Part shown: one piece after another, positions 1 through 11,642 of the stretch
How the letters are laid out: each line of letters opens with the position of its first letter
How positions within the stretch are numbered: position 1 is the first letter of the stretch
NCBI GenBank assembly: GCA_028673005.1
Contig: CM054113.1
Span: 43,032,117-43,096,116, forward strand
Source of the DNA: Tanypteryx hageni
Lineage: Eukaryota; Arthropoda; Insecta; Odonata; Petaluridae
Length of the DNA stretch: 64,000 nt
Reading direction: 5' to 3'
The notes under the pieces: model-generated
Seen by the model: the letters and a program-made list of their open reading frames with translations, nothing else
The model's database searches: none
What the model was told of the DNA's origin: nothing
Translations under genes and position numbers: made by a program

Positions 1-1310
1 CCTTCAAGAAGTACATCGAACAATTTGAGGCATACATATATATTTGTTGTTTATATGTATTTAATTTTTGATATTTGAAATAGAATTTCATATCAATAGA
101 ATATGTGAAATAAAACTAAAATTTTCCTTTGCCTGTCTAGAAAAGGCCAACAACCTCCTCTTTATCTTTTCCTTTCTAATCCTCTTCATGACCCATCTCT
201 TTCTCCCTCATCCTCTCTTTCACTTTCAATGCTTACCTCTCCTTCACCATTCCCTTCCTTTCTGCAGGACTTCCAATCTATCCAATGTTCGCAGAGTTTC
301 AACGTCTGTAAATTAATCGCCCCGTTTACGATGCAAAATTTTGTTGATTCATTAGCTTCATTTAAATCAAGATATCATTATTTCTTCACAGAGACAATTG
401 CTATCTTTATAGTGTCATTAAGGCAAATAATAGAATAAAAGAATGCACGGTCAGTTAAGCGAATAGTTAATATTTCGCTAGTATCAAGGAATTAAAATTG
501 CGCTTTTACTATACATATGTGGTTAATGCCAACGATTTTTCATGACGCTAAATATTTAAATGGATAAAAACTGCAAAAAAACTTATTAAAACGCAATTTC
601 TGGGAAATTTCGACCGAATTTTAAAATTTCACAACAAGAGACAATCTTCATTCTTTTTGTCATATAACTGTCCAAATCTCACGTCGATTTATTGACTGTG
701 TGATATTTTAAAACATCAACAAAGGAAGGTCTTCATGCTGGATTTAATTTTTTTTAACGACCTGCTGATTCCCTCTTCCCTACGCGCAATGGGTATTTAA
801 TCAAAAGTTTAAAATTAAAGAGGACTTCTTAGTGTCAATTAAGAGTTCTTTTTCTGTGGACTGTTTAAGTTTACAATTTATTGATATTATATCAGTAAAT
901 TTCCCCAAAAAATATGGAAATTTTACAATACTTTGGTTAAGCTATATCGTTCCATAGTTATGGATTTAATTATTGCTTCCCAATTGTATAAAATGTAAAT
1001 TAAAATTCTTATTTAAGTGTTAGATTCATTTTGGTAACCGTCTTTCGTTTGTTGGCATTGTTTCCGTCTTCCATCACTTAATATGTCGCACTTTGCCAAC
1101 TATCGAAATTTTTAGAACTTAGTATCATAAAATATGTTCTCAGCATTTCCAATGGAAGATATTTTGTACAGGAAATATTATAATTACAAATGTAATTTAA
1201 TACAGAATATCTTTTTCAAGTTTTTTTATTCATTATTTCTATGTTCCGTTCAATAGAGCTACCGCAAGTGAAAACCAAGGTATTTTTATAGGTTAAAATT
1301 TAATTTTTAA
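1..1310. other. AT-rich stretch without recognisable gene
   Basis: I see no conserved protein, RNA gene or complete repeat here. The two short open frames near 68-440 run through pyrimidine-rich sequence and resemble no family I know. This is probably intergenic or intronic DNA. Confidence 0.6.
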
Positions 1311-1592
1311 CAGGGCCACATGAGTCTTCATGATCCACTGTGCGGGCCACATACGGCATTTCAAATGACTGATCCGGCCGTGTGAAATTTTCAGAGCAAG
1401 TTTTGAGGATTTTCTTATTATTCTGTAATATGTAATTCGCTTATATAAAAAGTAGATTTCACCCAAGCACTCGGAATATGCCGCTTAGATATCATAAATG
1501 ATATCTAATGAATACTCTTGCTGATAAGGCGGGCCGGATCCAATAACTGCGCGGGCTGGATGTGGCCCTCGGGCCGTAGTTTGGGGACCCTG
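1311..1592. mobile_element. hAT-type non-autonomous element, degenerate left end
   Basis: The right end reads GGGCCGTAGTTTGGGGACCC followed by TG. This is the reverse complement of the CAGGGTCCCCAAACTACGGCCC start typical of many hAT short elements. The interior is rich in GGGCC and GGCCACAT motifs. The left end begins CAGGGCCACA but has lost most of the inverted repeat, and I cannot find an 8-bp target duplication. The family assignment rests on the terminal motif only. Confidence 0.5.
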
Positions 1593-1909
1593 GGCTTAAA
1601 TCATTGGAAGAAAATTTAAGATTTCCTTCCTACTATTGGTAAAACTATTATTGATTACTGTTTTTCATATTTCTGACATCTTAAAAAGTTTAATCGTGTT
1701 TACATTTTCTGTTTACAAAAATATTTTAATTATTCGTAGTCAACCCAAAATAATAACGCAGATTTCGTCGAATAAAAAAGATTGTGATATTACGTTAGAA
1801 AAACGACGCTCTGCATCACGCATTAGCGTTGGTAGATTTTTCCGTGTAATGCAATAAATAACGAAACAATCAGAAAAAAATTATGAAGTAAACTATGGGC
1901 AGCTACACA

Positions 1910-3114
1910 CAGGGGAGGGAGGACCAGGAGGGCCATTTGGCCCGAGCCCCAAGGTCAAGGGGGCCTCAAATTTTGGCAGTTGTTCAGAGCCGGATTTATG
2001 CATAGGCGCATGAGGCGCAAGCTGGGTGCCTCGTCGAAAAGAGGTCCACAAGAAATTGCGATTCTAGCCTAAAACTTTATATTACTCTTCTTTTCCGAAA
2101 AGCTGAAGTGATATTGCACGTGACTCAGATTTTTCACCAATAATTAATAAATTTGCAGAAACAAAAGCTAGGAAATTACTCAAATAATGCATTAGTTAAA
2201 TATTTATTTATTTATCCTTTTATCCATCGAAATATCAACAATGAATGTTGAATAGGACATGTCAAAATGAAATATAAAATACGATTTTCTTACTTTGTTC
2301 TTGCAGGACGTTCAAGTATTACGTAACCAAACTTCCCCTGTTTTTGATAACCGATATAATCCTACGTAACCCTCAATTAGAACCCCCTCTATCCACTTAT
2401 GTAAAGCTCAGAATTTTTCATTTTTCACTAATTTTTTTTTCAATTTTCTCTAGGGGTCATTTCAATGTGGTCTGCATTATTGGCCGGGTAGGAATCACTG
2501 TAAGCAAAACATTTTTTCGGGGGGGTGCCGGTGGTGTAGTGGTTAGGACGCTGGCTGCTACTCGCCCGATGCTTGAAAAAGTCATCGGGTACGAATCCTG
2601 CGCGAGTAGGATTTTTCTCAAGGTCACCCGGCCCCCTGTGTGCGTAGTTTGAGGAGACCGCGCAAATTCAGCTGTTCCGTCCTTCGGAAGGGACGTTAAG
2701 CTGTTGCCCCCCCTGGTGTTCTTCGTAAGAGCAGGCAAATACCGGCACCAGATTTCCCTCCTCCCTCCCCGGTTATTCATTCACTACCTCTGAGATACCC
2801 ATTTGTGCTGTAAGAGAGGCGAATTGACTGGGCATTCAAACAAACAAACAAACATTTTTTCGGATTACTATATATTTTCTTTAAGGGGTCACAAGATTAA
2901 ATAAAAGAGTACTACATAGTGCAAGCTTGAACCCCCTACCCCCAATGTAACCCTCTGTAACCATTCAGCAAACCCCGACCACCAAATTGGGCAACGTTTA
3001 ATGCTTCCTTATGGGATTTTTTTTAATTTCTATTACGGTGAGGCGCATCAAAATCTGGAAGCGACCCGGGCCTCTCTGAGTCTCTCGGAGGGCCTGGCTA
3101 TACAAAACGATCCT
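1910..3114. repeat. Composite interspersed repeat with GC-rich ends, split by a SINE
   Basis: Both ends are GGGCC-rich: around 1910-2040 (CAGGGGAGGG, GGGCCTC, GAGGCGC) and around 3045-3114 (GAGGCGCATC, GGGCCTCTCTGAG, GGGCCTGG). The middle is AT-rich with repeated phrases of the type CCTACGTAACCC and CTCTGTAACC. I see no coding sequence. The paired GC-rich ends suggest one old DNA element or two adjacent ones, but I cannot define precise termini. The SINE at 2521-2850 was inserted into it later. Confidence 0.35.
2521..2850 (+). mobile_element. tRNA-derived SINE, intact, with 13-bp target duplication
   Basis: The 5' head contains a pol III A box (TGGTGTAGTGG) and a B box (GGTACGAATCC) spaced as in a tRNA. 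A body with GAGGAGACCGCGCAAATTC and GGAAGGGACGTTAAG follows, and the copy ends in a (CAAA)n tail. The 13-bp sequence AACATTTTTTCGG stands directly before (2508-2520) and directly after (2851-2863), a perfect target-site duplication typical of LINE-mobilised SINEs. The internal A and B boxes would drive RNA polymerase III transcription. Open frames on either strand here are accidental. Confidence 0.9.
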
Positions 3115-3346
3115 GCACAGAATACATACAGAATTTATCAGTGAATGAAATCAATAATTACTTGATTTTTGTAACCAATAATCCCGCCGCTTAGGCATAA
3201 TTTGAATTAAACAAAAATAAATGAGATTTTTTTTCACAACCAAAATATTTATCTGATAATTCGCATTTAGAACTCGGTCTGATTCGACTATCGGTTTATT
3301 TTTCATTAATACGAAATATTCTTAAGTACATTAATAATGACTGGAA

Positions 3347-3670
3347 CAGGGGTGGCAAACTACGGCCCGCGGGCCACGTCAAACTCGCGAGAGCATTTTA
3401 TGCGACCCGAGATACCATTACGAAAGCGAAACGTAACATACAATAACAAATAATTTCATATTAGTTGCTTAAAATTATGGCCGGAAAATCTTATGAGGCT
3501 AATAGATTAACTATTGATTTTCACTAATAGGATCCCTCGCAATTTCTTAAATAACTTCCGATATGAACCCTAACATGGCCCGCCGAAACATTTTCATCGT
3601 TTAATGCGGCCCGCCTAGGAAGCTGCAGCTGTTAATACGGCCCGGCACGTATAAAGTTTGCCCACCCCTG
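3347..3670. mobile_element. hAT-type MITE with 8-bp target duplication
   Basis: The element starts CAGGGGTGGCAAACTACGGC and ends AAGTTTGCCCACCCCTG, so the ends are inverted repeats. The flanks GACTGGAA (3339-3346) and GACTAGAA (3671-3678) are an 8-bp duplication with one mismatch, as expected for hAT transposition. It has no coding capacity and would depend on a transposase supplied elsewhere. Confidence 0.85.
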
Positions 3671-3678
3671 GACTAGAA

Positions 3679-6025
3679 GATATAGTAATTCTTAAAAAAC
3701 CGGTCAAATAAAAAATCATCACTTTTTGGTTTCGCTGGTTGGCTTTATTGAATTTTAGACGTAACGAGAAAATAACGTCTAGTTCGCTTTGTTCTTCATT
3801 GCAGCTGTATCTAACAAGTTTTTTCAACTTCATTGTCTGGAACTTATATCGATGTCTATTACTTCCAGAAACGCCTAATGAATTCACGCCACGGAAGAAT
3901 CCGAACCGTGATTTGGAACGTACGGTTTCTTCCCACAACCGTCGATCCTCATTTGTTGCCATTCAGCACGCAGTCCAAACTTAAATCGTCCATTGTTTAC
4001 ATCAGTAACCTTGGAATTAAGTTGTAAATTGGATTTGCCGCATCGATTCCCGGATAAAACAGAACAGGTTTTTACGAAATTTATCACTCAAAAACGGAGG
4101 AAATATGGCGAGATATCTTACTCATATCTCTAACGCATGGACGTCATTTATATTCAAAAAAGTTATTTAGCGCCAACATCAAAGGGAAATTTATTTCGTA
4201 TCGACAAATATTTTTTAAAAGAACTCTCAACGGGACATATGGCCAAGACGTATGAACAAACGGCTTTCACACAGGATTGGAGATCCATTTTCTTTTTTCC
4301 GCAAGGATCGCTCGCGGTGGATGATGGGAACTTTCCAAACATTCCCTCTACGGGCATCAATCTTCATCAGCGTGTGCGAAATTGGATATTATAAGCATCC
4401 TTAAGCGAGGTATTCGTGCACGCAGCAATGAATTACCCTCGACGGTCGTAATACGTAGCGCGCTATAGCCGGTTTGGTTGGGAAGACGTTTCTCATTCAG
4501 CAAAGGATGTGTGTATAGTCGGTGGTGTTAAATCCCAAGGCCGCCACTGCGGGAGAAAGCATCCAAATCGAACCATCTGAGCAGAATGCGAAGTCAAAAC
4601 GTACCTCGGCACGGTTTGCTCTCGAAATTGTCCTTTTCGTCTATAAGCGCCGACCAAAAAATGCAACTGTAATTCGGCTGTTACTCGAAAACATGACGAC
4701 ATTCTTAACTCGGTTCCTTCACCAGCGAAAAAGAAAAATCACATGTCCGTGTTGGCTCTTCAAGTCACTTATAAACGTGCGTCCAATAGCTTGGGTAAAC
4801 AAGAGTAGCTTTTATTTAACTGTCTATGACCAAACCCACGTTGGACAAGGATTTCCTGTGTAATAAAATGTTGTCCCAATGTCATCTTTCGTAAAACGAC
4901 TATTTCCAATTAGAAAATTAATTCGGGACATTTTCTTACTCAAAGATATCAATCAGTTAATGGTCAATTTACCAAATCACGGATAAATATCTCTGTTTAA
5001 CTATATTAATAGCAACCTTTACTAAAAGAATCTCCGTAGTCAAGCACATGGTGAAATATTATACTTGGCGTATGCTTTTCCTCTTTTTTACATTTCGCAA
5101 TCGTCGAGTCGATTAAATTGCATATAATTTTCCGCGCATTGACATCAATTTGACAAGATCGTGCAATCGCCGTGATTGGATATACCACTCACTATTTCGC
5201 CACAATCTTCCATTCAACTTCGAATTCACTCAAAAACCGGCGTGTAAATTTAACCTACGGCCGCCATATCGCAATTATCGCTCGCAGGAATCGATCTCAA
5301 AACGCCTGCTCTAGGTAACACATAATAACGAGCAGTAATCCACCATGAAATCTCTAAACGTTTCTGTAGGTTCACGGTTAAATAACCTCAAGCGTCTCCC
5401 TTTGAAACCCCTCTATCCCCCACCCATTTCCCTAAATCTACCCACAATTCCTTTCCCCTTCCTCCTGTAATCCTAGAACTTTTTCCGGTGACCTCCCCCG
5501 ACGTTCCTTTCCCTTTAAAACAATTTCGTCTCTCTTTGTGCTCGTAAAAACTTTTCCAGAAAAATTCGACTCCTCCTTTTTCGTTTTTTATTCGCTTTCG
5601 AAAAATAAAGACGTTCCTCTTTTGCCAAAGAAATTTCGGTACGTGTATCTACCCACTTTTTCCCCTTCTCAGCAAACCCCACGCCAAAAACGTCCGGAGA
5701 GGTGGGGCGAGTGCTAAATCACGCCTCTGCTCGCGAGTAGCCCTCGTGCAGCAGTGAACGGGTAGATCGACCCCCACTACATCCGTCCTCACTGCAGGGG
5801 TTTTCAAGTCATGGGCCGCGGTCCATCCTTTGGCAGCGGAACATCCGAAAAGGTCCTTATTTAGGGTCACCGAAATAAATTTTGCCGCGACAGTTCGACT
5901 AGCTATTCATTTGGCTCAGAATTAAATACCTTTATTTGGATATTACTAAACAGTGAGGGATTCAAATTTTCAATCCTATATATTTTACCTGTCGGGCCGA
6001 AATTTCCCAAGAAGAACAACCGTGT
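3679..6025. other. No gene recognised; partial hAT-like end near 5790-5840
   Basis: Several short open frames are present on both strands between 3.6 and 5.2 kb, but none shows a known motif or a consistent frame. A phrase at 5798-5832 (GGGGTTTTCAAGTCATGGGC then CGCGGTCC) resembles the start of another hAT short element, but no matching second end is evident. Confidence 0.5.
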
Positions 6026-6030
6026 GTGTG

Positions 6031-6065
6031 TGTATTTTTGGCTAATCAACCTCTTGGATTATTAT
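6031..6065 (-). repeat. Detached SINE-tail module
   Basis: This 35-bp segment (containing GGCTAATCAACCTCTTGGAT) is nearly identical to 10349-10381, the 3' tail of the SINE at 10341-10613. No SINE head lies nearby. It is either a 5'-truncated SINE or the tail of the partner LINE. Confidence 0.6.
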
Positions 6066-6099
6066 AGTAAGAAGACCAACCGTGCGATATGCTTAAGTA

Positions 6100-6288
6100 C
6101 AGTATGTCCTCGTTATACGATAAAATCGACAAAACAGGGAACATAAATCCATTTACACGAGCGGGATTCGCTTTAACGCAATTTTGTGCATGAAATTTTG
6201 TATGGGAAAATAGGATTCGATTTACGCGATTTCGATATAAACGATGGTATTCGGGAAGACATCTATCACGTAAATCGAGGACTACCTG
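6100..6288. mobile_element. pogo/Tigger-type MITE
   Basis: It begins CAGTATGTCCTCGTTATACG and ends CGTAAATCGAGGACTACCTG, which are imperfect inverted repeats, and TA dinucleotides flank both ends (6098-6099 and 6289-6290). Short, non-coding, CAG..CTG-ended elements at TA sites are characteristic of Tigger/pogo derivatives. The interior consists of repeated 'ttacgcga'-like phrases. Confidence 0.75.
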
Positions 6289-6501
6289 TATTTGTATTTA
6301 GCAAGCAAGTTTAACCTTTCCACTACCAATTTTATATTTTGCATGTTTAACTTCCTTTCGAATACTCACCCTGCCTGGAAATACAAGGTATTTCAAAGTT
6401 CAATTGTATGAGTTTATAGAATTCTGTCAATTCAAACCTAAGCGTTATTCATGAACAATCATTGGAACACGTTCAAATGAAATTGTTTGCTATATATAGT
6501 A

Positions 6502-6662
6502 CCGTAACTAGGGCGGGACAAGCGGGGCTTCTGCCCCGGGCGCAACTAAGTAAGGGGCACAAAAAGTCCAAATAGTAACTAAATAAACAAGAGGATAATT
6601 TTTTGAAGGAGGGAGGTCATATATTTAGTAATTTGCCCCGGGCGCTAAAATAGCTAGATACG
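6502..6662. mobile_element. Small GC-ended MITE-like repeat
   Basis: CCGTAACTAG at the left faces CTAGATACG at the right. Each is followed inward by a GCCCCGGGCGC block (about 6533 and 6634). The arrangement looks like a short TIR element, but no certain target duplication is visible. Confidence 0.4.
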
Positions 6663-8920
6663 ACGCTGGCTACATATGTCCCATTAAAATCCTATAAATA
6701 TCCAGTGGTATTCATATATATCGTTAGCGGAGAATACGTCAAATGTTAAAAGATTTTTTTAAATTACTATAAAGGGGAAGAATGCATCTCTAAGAATATG
6801 ACACGAATGCAATTACAGAACATTAAGTTGCATGCAAGATGTTTTGAAAAGTAGAATTTTTTATGCGGCAGAAATGTTATTTATAGTTTTACCGGATTGG
6901 AGATTAAAAAGCTTGAAAGTCCATTGCCAATTGTACGCATGCCTTGCACTCCACGGGTGAGTGTGAGAGTGTCTCGACGGCACCGCATTGGTGTCCTCTC
7001 CTGCGAAGCCGAGCCAATTGGGATACGTGACGACCACGCGGAGTTGTCGGAATGTTGGCACGGCGCATCCGAACGATCCTCGGAGACAAATTGGTAATTC
7101 CGATTGCAACACTTGGACCTCTGTGACGCAATGCACGACGGGAACGCAATTCGGCCGGAAGAAAAATGACATTTCGCCAGCTCTCGTGTCTTATAATTTT
7201 GAACGTATATCATCGCTATTATTGTCGATGAAAATGACAAAAATTGTTGAGTTCCTCAAAGATTTCGTGAAATTCGACTTGGGAATCTTCGAAAGGTGAG
7301 ATCATCGAATGGTACCTGAATGCCTTAATTAAAATGCGCATGTGGATATTGGCATAAAAATTATAATTTTGTTTCAAAATATTAACTGAATCTCAAAACT
7401 GCATATTGGAATTATATCTATTTGCTTGATTGAACAGAACAGGGTGAAATATTGAAAGGAGAGGTTTTAAGATAAATCCCACTGTTCTTCGCAGCGTAAA
7501 TATGGAGTTACTGACTCGATTAATAGGACAAGTTTTTTAGTATTTCCAGTGGACAAATGATTCACCTAAACATTTATGCTTTTATATTTGCCCCTATTAA
7601 CTTATTTTCACGATACTGCAACAGTTACATTTGTTTATTTGTAATGTTAAACAGGCTCGAACTCATTCGAATTTTTAATCTTGGAAATTTTTCGAAGCGA
7701 TAGAATAATAGGGTAGTTTCATTTAAAAATATACCTACAAATTCAGAACCGTTAATATATTCAACCTCCGTAAATATATGTCTATCATTTATAAAACAAC
7801 GTATTTATCTTATTGATAACTAATTTGATAATCGTCGTCGGCATAAATTTGTGAGATAAGCCGAAACATTCCACGAGAATTTTCCAGAGTAAAAGTTTTT
7901 TCTTTCTTTTTTCGGTGGCCATTCTTCTAAGGATTTCACTCGCGGCCATGTAAATGAAAACGCGGATGGACCGGAAGGCGGTTTTCAACTCCCTTCACGC
8001 CAATAAACACCTTGGAGTACATCCCCTGCGCCATCCTCATTGTATGCTGCGCCACCTCATGCAAACACATCGGCGGAAAGGGGCCAAGGTCGCCCTTCTG
8101 GCGGTCGCTGTGGAGGAGTGAGAGCTTTTTCGCATTTCCATAAGTCTCAGACTTGAGATATACAAGCTTTTTGCGAGGAATTCTATTGCATAAAATTAAT
8201 AGTAGCGCCTTTAAAGTTTTCCTTTCAGATCGAGCAAAGGACGCATTGCGACTGGTAAATTGGAAAATGTGCTTCCTTGATCTAACCTGTAGATGTTTTT
8301 TTAGCTATCCTTACTGAATCAAATTTTGTCTAGTCTTATAAAAATTCATTTCCATTTTGGATGATCATAATGCAGTCATCATCAGAGGAGACCCATCTCT
8401 AGAGTAGGGAGAATTGGGACGACCGCCCTGGGCACCAGCGCTCCAGCATCACGGCAAAGAAAGTCTAGTGTGGTGGTTAATGTTAAGGAGGCCCATTGCA
8501 GGTCGACTTTCTCCTAGTCCCACAATCCTCTAGATATGATCCTGAGTCAGAGATAACGAAAAACGAATTATTGATTGACTGTCGAAGCATTAACTTTTTT
8601 ATTCGTAATTGACGTAAGTTAAAAGAACTGAGCGATAAAGTAGCGTAAGAATAGTTCCAATATTAGGCATACATTACTTAGTAATGATTATTGCAAAAGC
8701 TCAAGATTACTCAAAACAGGCGCTTAGAGAGAAAATACTAAAATGAATATACGTATATTCATACATCGAGGCGGTGATTGCTTAGGAATGAAAATACTAA
8801 GACACGCAAATGTAATGTTAAATGAGAAATCTAACTCCTTGACCGTTAAGTTCAATTAGAGGCACGCAGGAAAAAGGGGGGGAAGGGAGGCGGCAAAAAG
8901 TCAAATAAAATGAAAAATAC
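6663..8920. other. No gene recognised; GC-rich patches at 6940-7160 and 7980-8120
   Basis: The two patches are clearly richer in GC than their surroundings, and several overlapping frames stay open, as happens by chance in GC-rich DNA. I recognise no domain in any frame. They could be exons of an unrecognised gene, 5' regulatory DNA or old repeats. Confidence 0.4.
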
Positions 8921-8929
8921 AAACTTACA

Positions 8930-9300
8930 GGTTTAGGGGGTGTTACTCCACGCCAGGGACTTGAAGTTACTCACACATTCACTCACTCAATCGCACAAGC
9001 ACTAATCCTAAAGATGGAAAAAGGATAAAAAGGAAGCAGGGTTTGCGAGAGATAATCTGCGCCAGACCCGAAAATCACACCGTTGCTAGAAGGTTTGTGA
9101 GTCTGTACGACCGCAACAGGGACCTACTAGGCAACCACAAACACGCGCACAAGTACACACCACGAGGTAAGGGGAAATAAAGTAAAAAAGGGAAATAATA
9201 CTAGGTTTACGGGAAATTAAACCGCGCCAGGGACCTAGTATTGCACACGGTTGTCTGTAGGCAGCGACAGGGACCTATCAGATGAAGCAATCACGCACAC
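8930..9300. repeat. Degenerate internal repeats around an AGGGACCTA motif
   Basis: The phrase CGCCAGGGAC or CAGGGACCTA recurs near 8952, 9115, 9226 and 9266, each time followed by CACACA/CGCACAAG-type runs (ACACGCGCAC, CACGCACACAAGCACACAAG). This suggests diverged tandem copies of a unit of about 110-150 bp. I see no coding sequence. Confidence 0.4.
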
Positions 9301-9317
9301 AAGCACACAAGATGTCT

Positions 9318-9386
9318 AATATTGAGGTAAACGTACTAAATACGTATTTTGAGAGCAATGCTCTCATCATCAGTAGCTGAGTAAAC
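9318..9386 (-). other. Hammerhead-like core in a short foldback repeat (diverged)
   Basis: On the minus strand the sequence reads CTGATGA (9373-9367), one unpaired T, a perfect 6-bp stem GAGAGC/GCTCTC with a 3-nt loop, then AAAA where GAAA would be expected. A short ATACGTAT palindrome follows. The flanks GAGGTAAACG and GTTTACTC are part of an inverted arrangement. The G-to-A change in the conserved GAAA would abolish cleavage, so this is at best a decayed ribozyme-like motif. Confidence 0.35.
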
Positions 9387-10324
9387 CTTTACCTATTTAG
9401 CAAATGTAATATTGGAATTTACGAAATATTAAAGCACGTGAAGTTCAAAAAGGTGGTATATATGCATCTTCAAGTATAAAACTCGCCGGATTTAGCCTGT
9501 TCCAGTTCTGTATCAAGAAATAAATCTCCGTCACGTGTCTCGGATACGCCTTTTTTCTTCCATTTAAATTTTCCCTCTCCGTCGGATTAAAAAGCTTCCA
9601 CGAGGAGCGTCCGAACTTCGTCGTCGAAGCGTGGAGAGCAACTCAAAACGACACCATATCTCCGTCGTTTGCGAGTTCACCGAACCTCGCTTGGTGACAG
9701 ACATTTATGCGCACGCGTACGGAAAAGATGAATAACATTCCGAGGGCAAATGCGTGTCTTATCAGCGGCACGATTGAAGGGAAGGGAAGGGATAGCAGAG
9801 GGAATACGACGTATCTCACGTGCGAGTGGAACCAGATTTTGAGTCGATTCCAAGAGGCAACACGGACCGCACAACCACAAAAAACAACACCCACACTGAC
9901 CGCAACCCCTTATAATATAAGGCTTATACCAACCAAGGCGCCGAGTTGGTTTTCAATCACGCTGGACAGAATGCATTTCGTTTCGGGAAAATGGATGTTG
10001 GAAATTTTTGTGGTTTTTTTAAACTCCCGTTATAGAGACACAACACGGAGTTATTCATTAGTGTATCGATTATATGGCAGGAATCAACGTTTATTTTTTC
10101 GCTTTCTAATCGAAAACCTTCTTCCTAACAATGCTGTAAATCATATGTATTTTTCTCTCTGGCATTTGACACAATTCATTAGGAATTAATTATAAAAATT
10201 TAGTTTGTCACCCCCACATCATTAACTCATCTATAATTGCTCATATTAGTTACCTTAACAGCTTTTCTTATAAATGCTCAATTTTTTTCTGGATGGTGCA
10301 GATACCAAGTTGAAAATTGAGCAT
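9387..10324. other. No gene recognised; 160-codon open frame of unknown meaning at 9707-10189
   Basis: An ATG-initiated plus-strand frame of 160 codons lies here. Its predicted product has no recognisable motif or signal sequence. The first half lies in GC-richer DNA and the second half is ordinary AT-rich sequence rich in F, L and Y. I regard it as probably fortuitous. Confidence 0.3.
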
Positions 10325-10340
10325 TACTTTCGCTTCTGTT

Positions 10341-10613
10341 GTTTGTTTGTATTTATGGCTAATCAACCTCTTGGATTATTACATCAATAACTCCCTCCAT
10401 ACCAGACACACACACAGGAGAGTAGAGAAACCCATATCCTCTTTACGAAGAGCACCAAGGGGACAAACTGCTTAACGTCCCTTCCAAAGGAGGGAGCACT
10501 GACTTGCGCGGTCTCCACAAACCACACGAGTAGGGGACGGGACCTCTGCCAGATACGAATCTGGGACCTCTGCGAGGAAGGCCAACGATCTAACCACTCC
10601 GCCGCCACCATCC
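10341..10613 (-). mobile_element. tRNA-derived SINE, diverged copy, with 16-bp target duplication
   Basis: On the minus strand the copy begins GGATGGTGGCGGCGGAGTGG, with an A box-like GGCGGAGTGGTTAG and a degenerate B box (AGATTCGTATC). The body GGAGACCGCGCAAG then GGAAGGGACGTTAAGC is shared with the copies at 2.5 and 18.7 kb. The 3' tail differs: it ends CAAGAGGTTGATTAGCC then AAATACAAACAAAC. The duplication TACTTTCGCTTCTGTT (10325-10340) and TACTTTCGCTTTTGTT (10614-10629) differs at one base, so the insertion is fairly recent or moderately old. Confidence 0.88.
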
Positions 10614-10629
10614 TACTTTCGCTTTTGTT

Positions 10630-11642
10630 AATGCAAAATTGTGAAGTTTCCTTTGGGCTTGGGTAAGCTAGTGTAAAATAAAAAAAACCTGATGTGGCCA
10701 ACACATGACTTTCTCCATATGTAATTGGTAATTTACGAGTTGGCGGCGCTGGAATCGCTGTTAATATTGAACTGAAATATCTCCTTAACAATTGGCTCTA
10801 CCTTGACACAAACGGAAAAATGGCAAAAATAAGCATCCAATTCCGGTCGATCGATTTTAGCTTAAATATAATCAGTCCCTTACTTTCTAATACAAACGCT
10901 AAATATAAAATTTTATGCTGATCGGATTATTAGTTTTTGAGTTAGAGCGCCCACAAAATTCCGGTCACAGACACAGAAATCATCAATAAAGTAGTCAAAA
11001 CGCGTTCAGGGGACCTTAAAACATGCATTTCCGTTAAATCTCGAATTCGAGTTTTTTCATGAAAACAATACTTCCTCTATACTTCGTAGATGAAGAAAGT
11101 AAAAATTACTTAACTTTTGCTCTTGTCGCTTTTGTGACATGCAGTTTTTCAAATCTTTTGCTCTACTTATGTTTATCCAATGCTCGCATTAGATGAAAAT
11201 TAACATATTCACGAATATTTGTGGTCTTTCTAAGATATGCCAGCGTAATCTGAAAATAACATGAATCACACAACCTGAACTAGACGTGTTGTACCTTCAC
11301 TAAATTATTAAACTCATAATCATGAAGCAATATACTACAGTAAAGCGAATAAATGCCTACTTTTTACTTTCGATTCATGCGGAAATAATTCAATTACTGT
11401 CAAACGCTAGGCGGAAAGATACCATGAATAGAAAATTTATATCTATGCATCCAAAAAGCGCGAATAGTGTAGATTCTACTGCAAGTAGTTATAAATGATC
11501 AACAATTAACAAAAATAACTCGAATATTGCAAAGCGATGATATCCCATGAGTCAGATTTGCCAGAAACACGCACGACTGCTGCAAATTAGAAATGCTATT
11601 CTTAATCAAGTAGGGATGTGCACGGGTTTCCTGTGGTACATA
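10630..11642. other. No gene recognised
   Basis: AT-rich single-copy-looking sequence with no motif I can support on either strand. Confidence 0.5.

Noticed and set aside
2524..2600. tRNA gene suggested by A and B boxes
   Set aside because: No complete cloverleaf, and the sequence continues into a SINE body with target duplications; the same head recurs at 18.7 kb.
2344..2780. Open frames on both strands
   Set aside because: They are translations of the SINE at 2521-2850 and its flank.
9707..10189. 160-codon open frame
   Set aside because: No recognisable motif, a composition shift halfway through, and no exon-like borders; probably chance.
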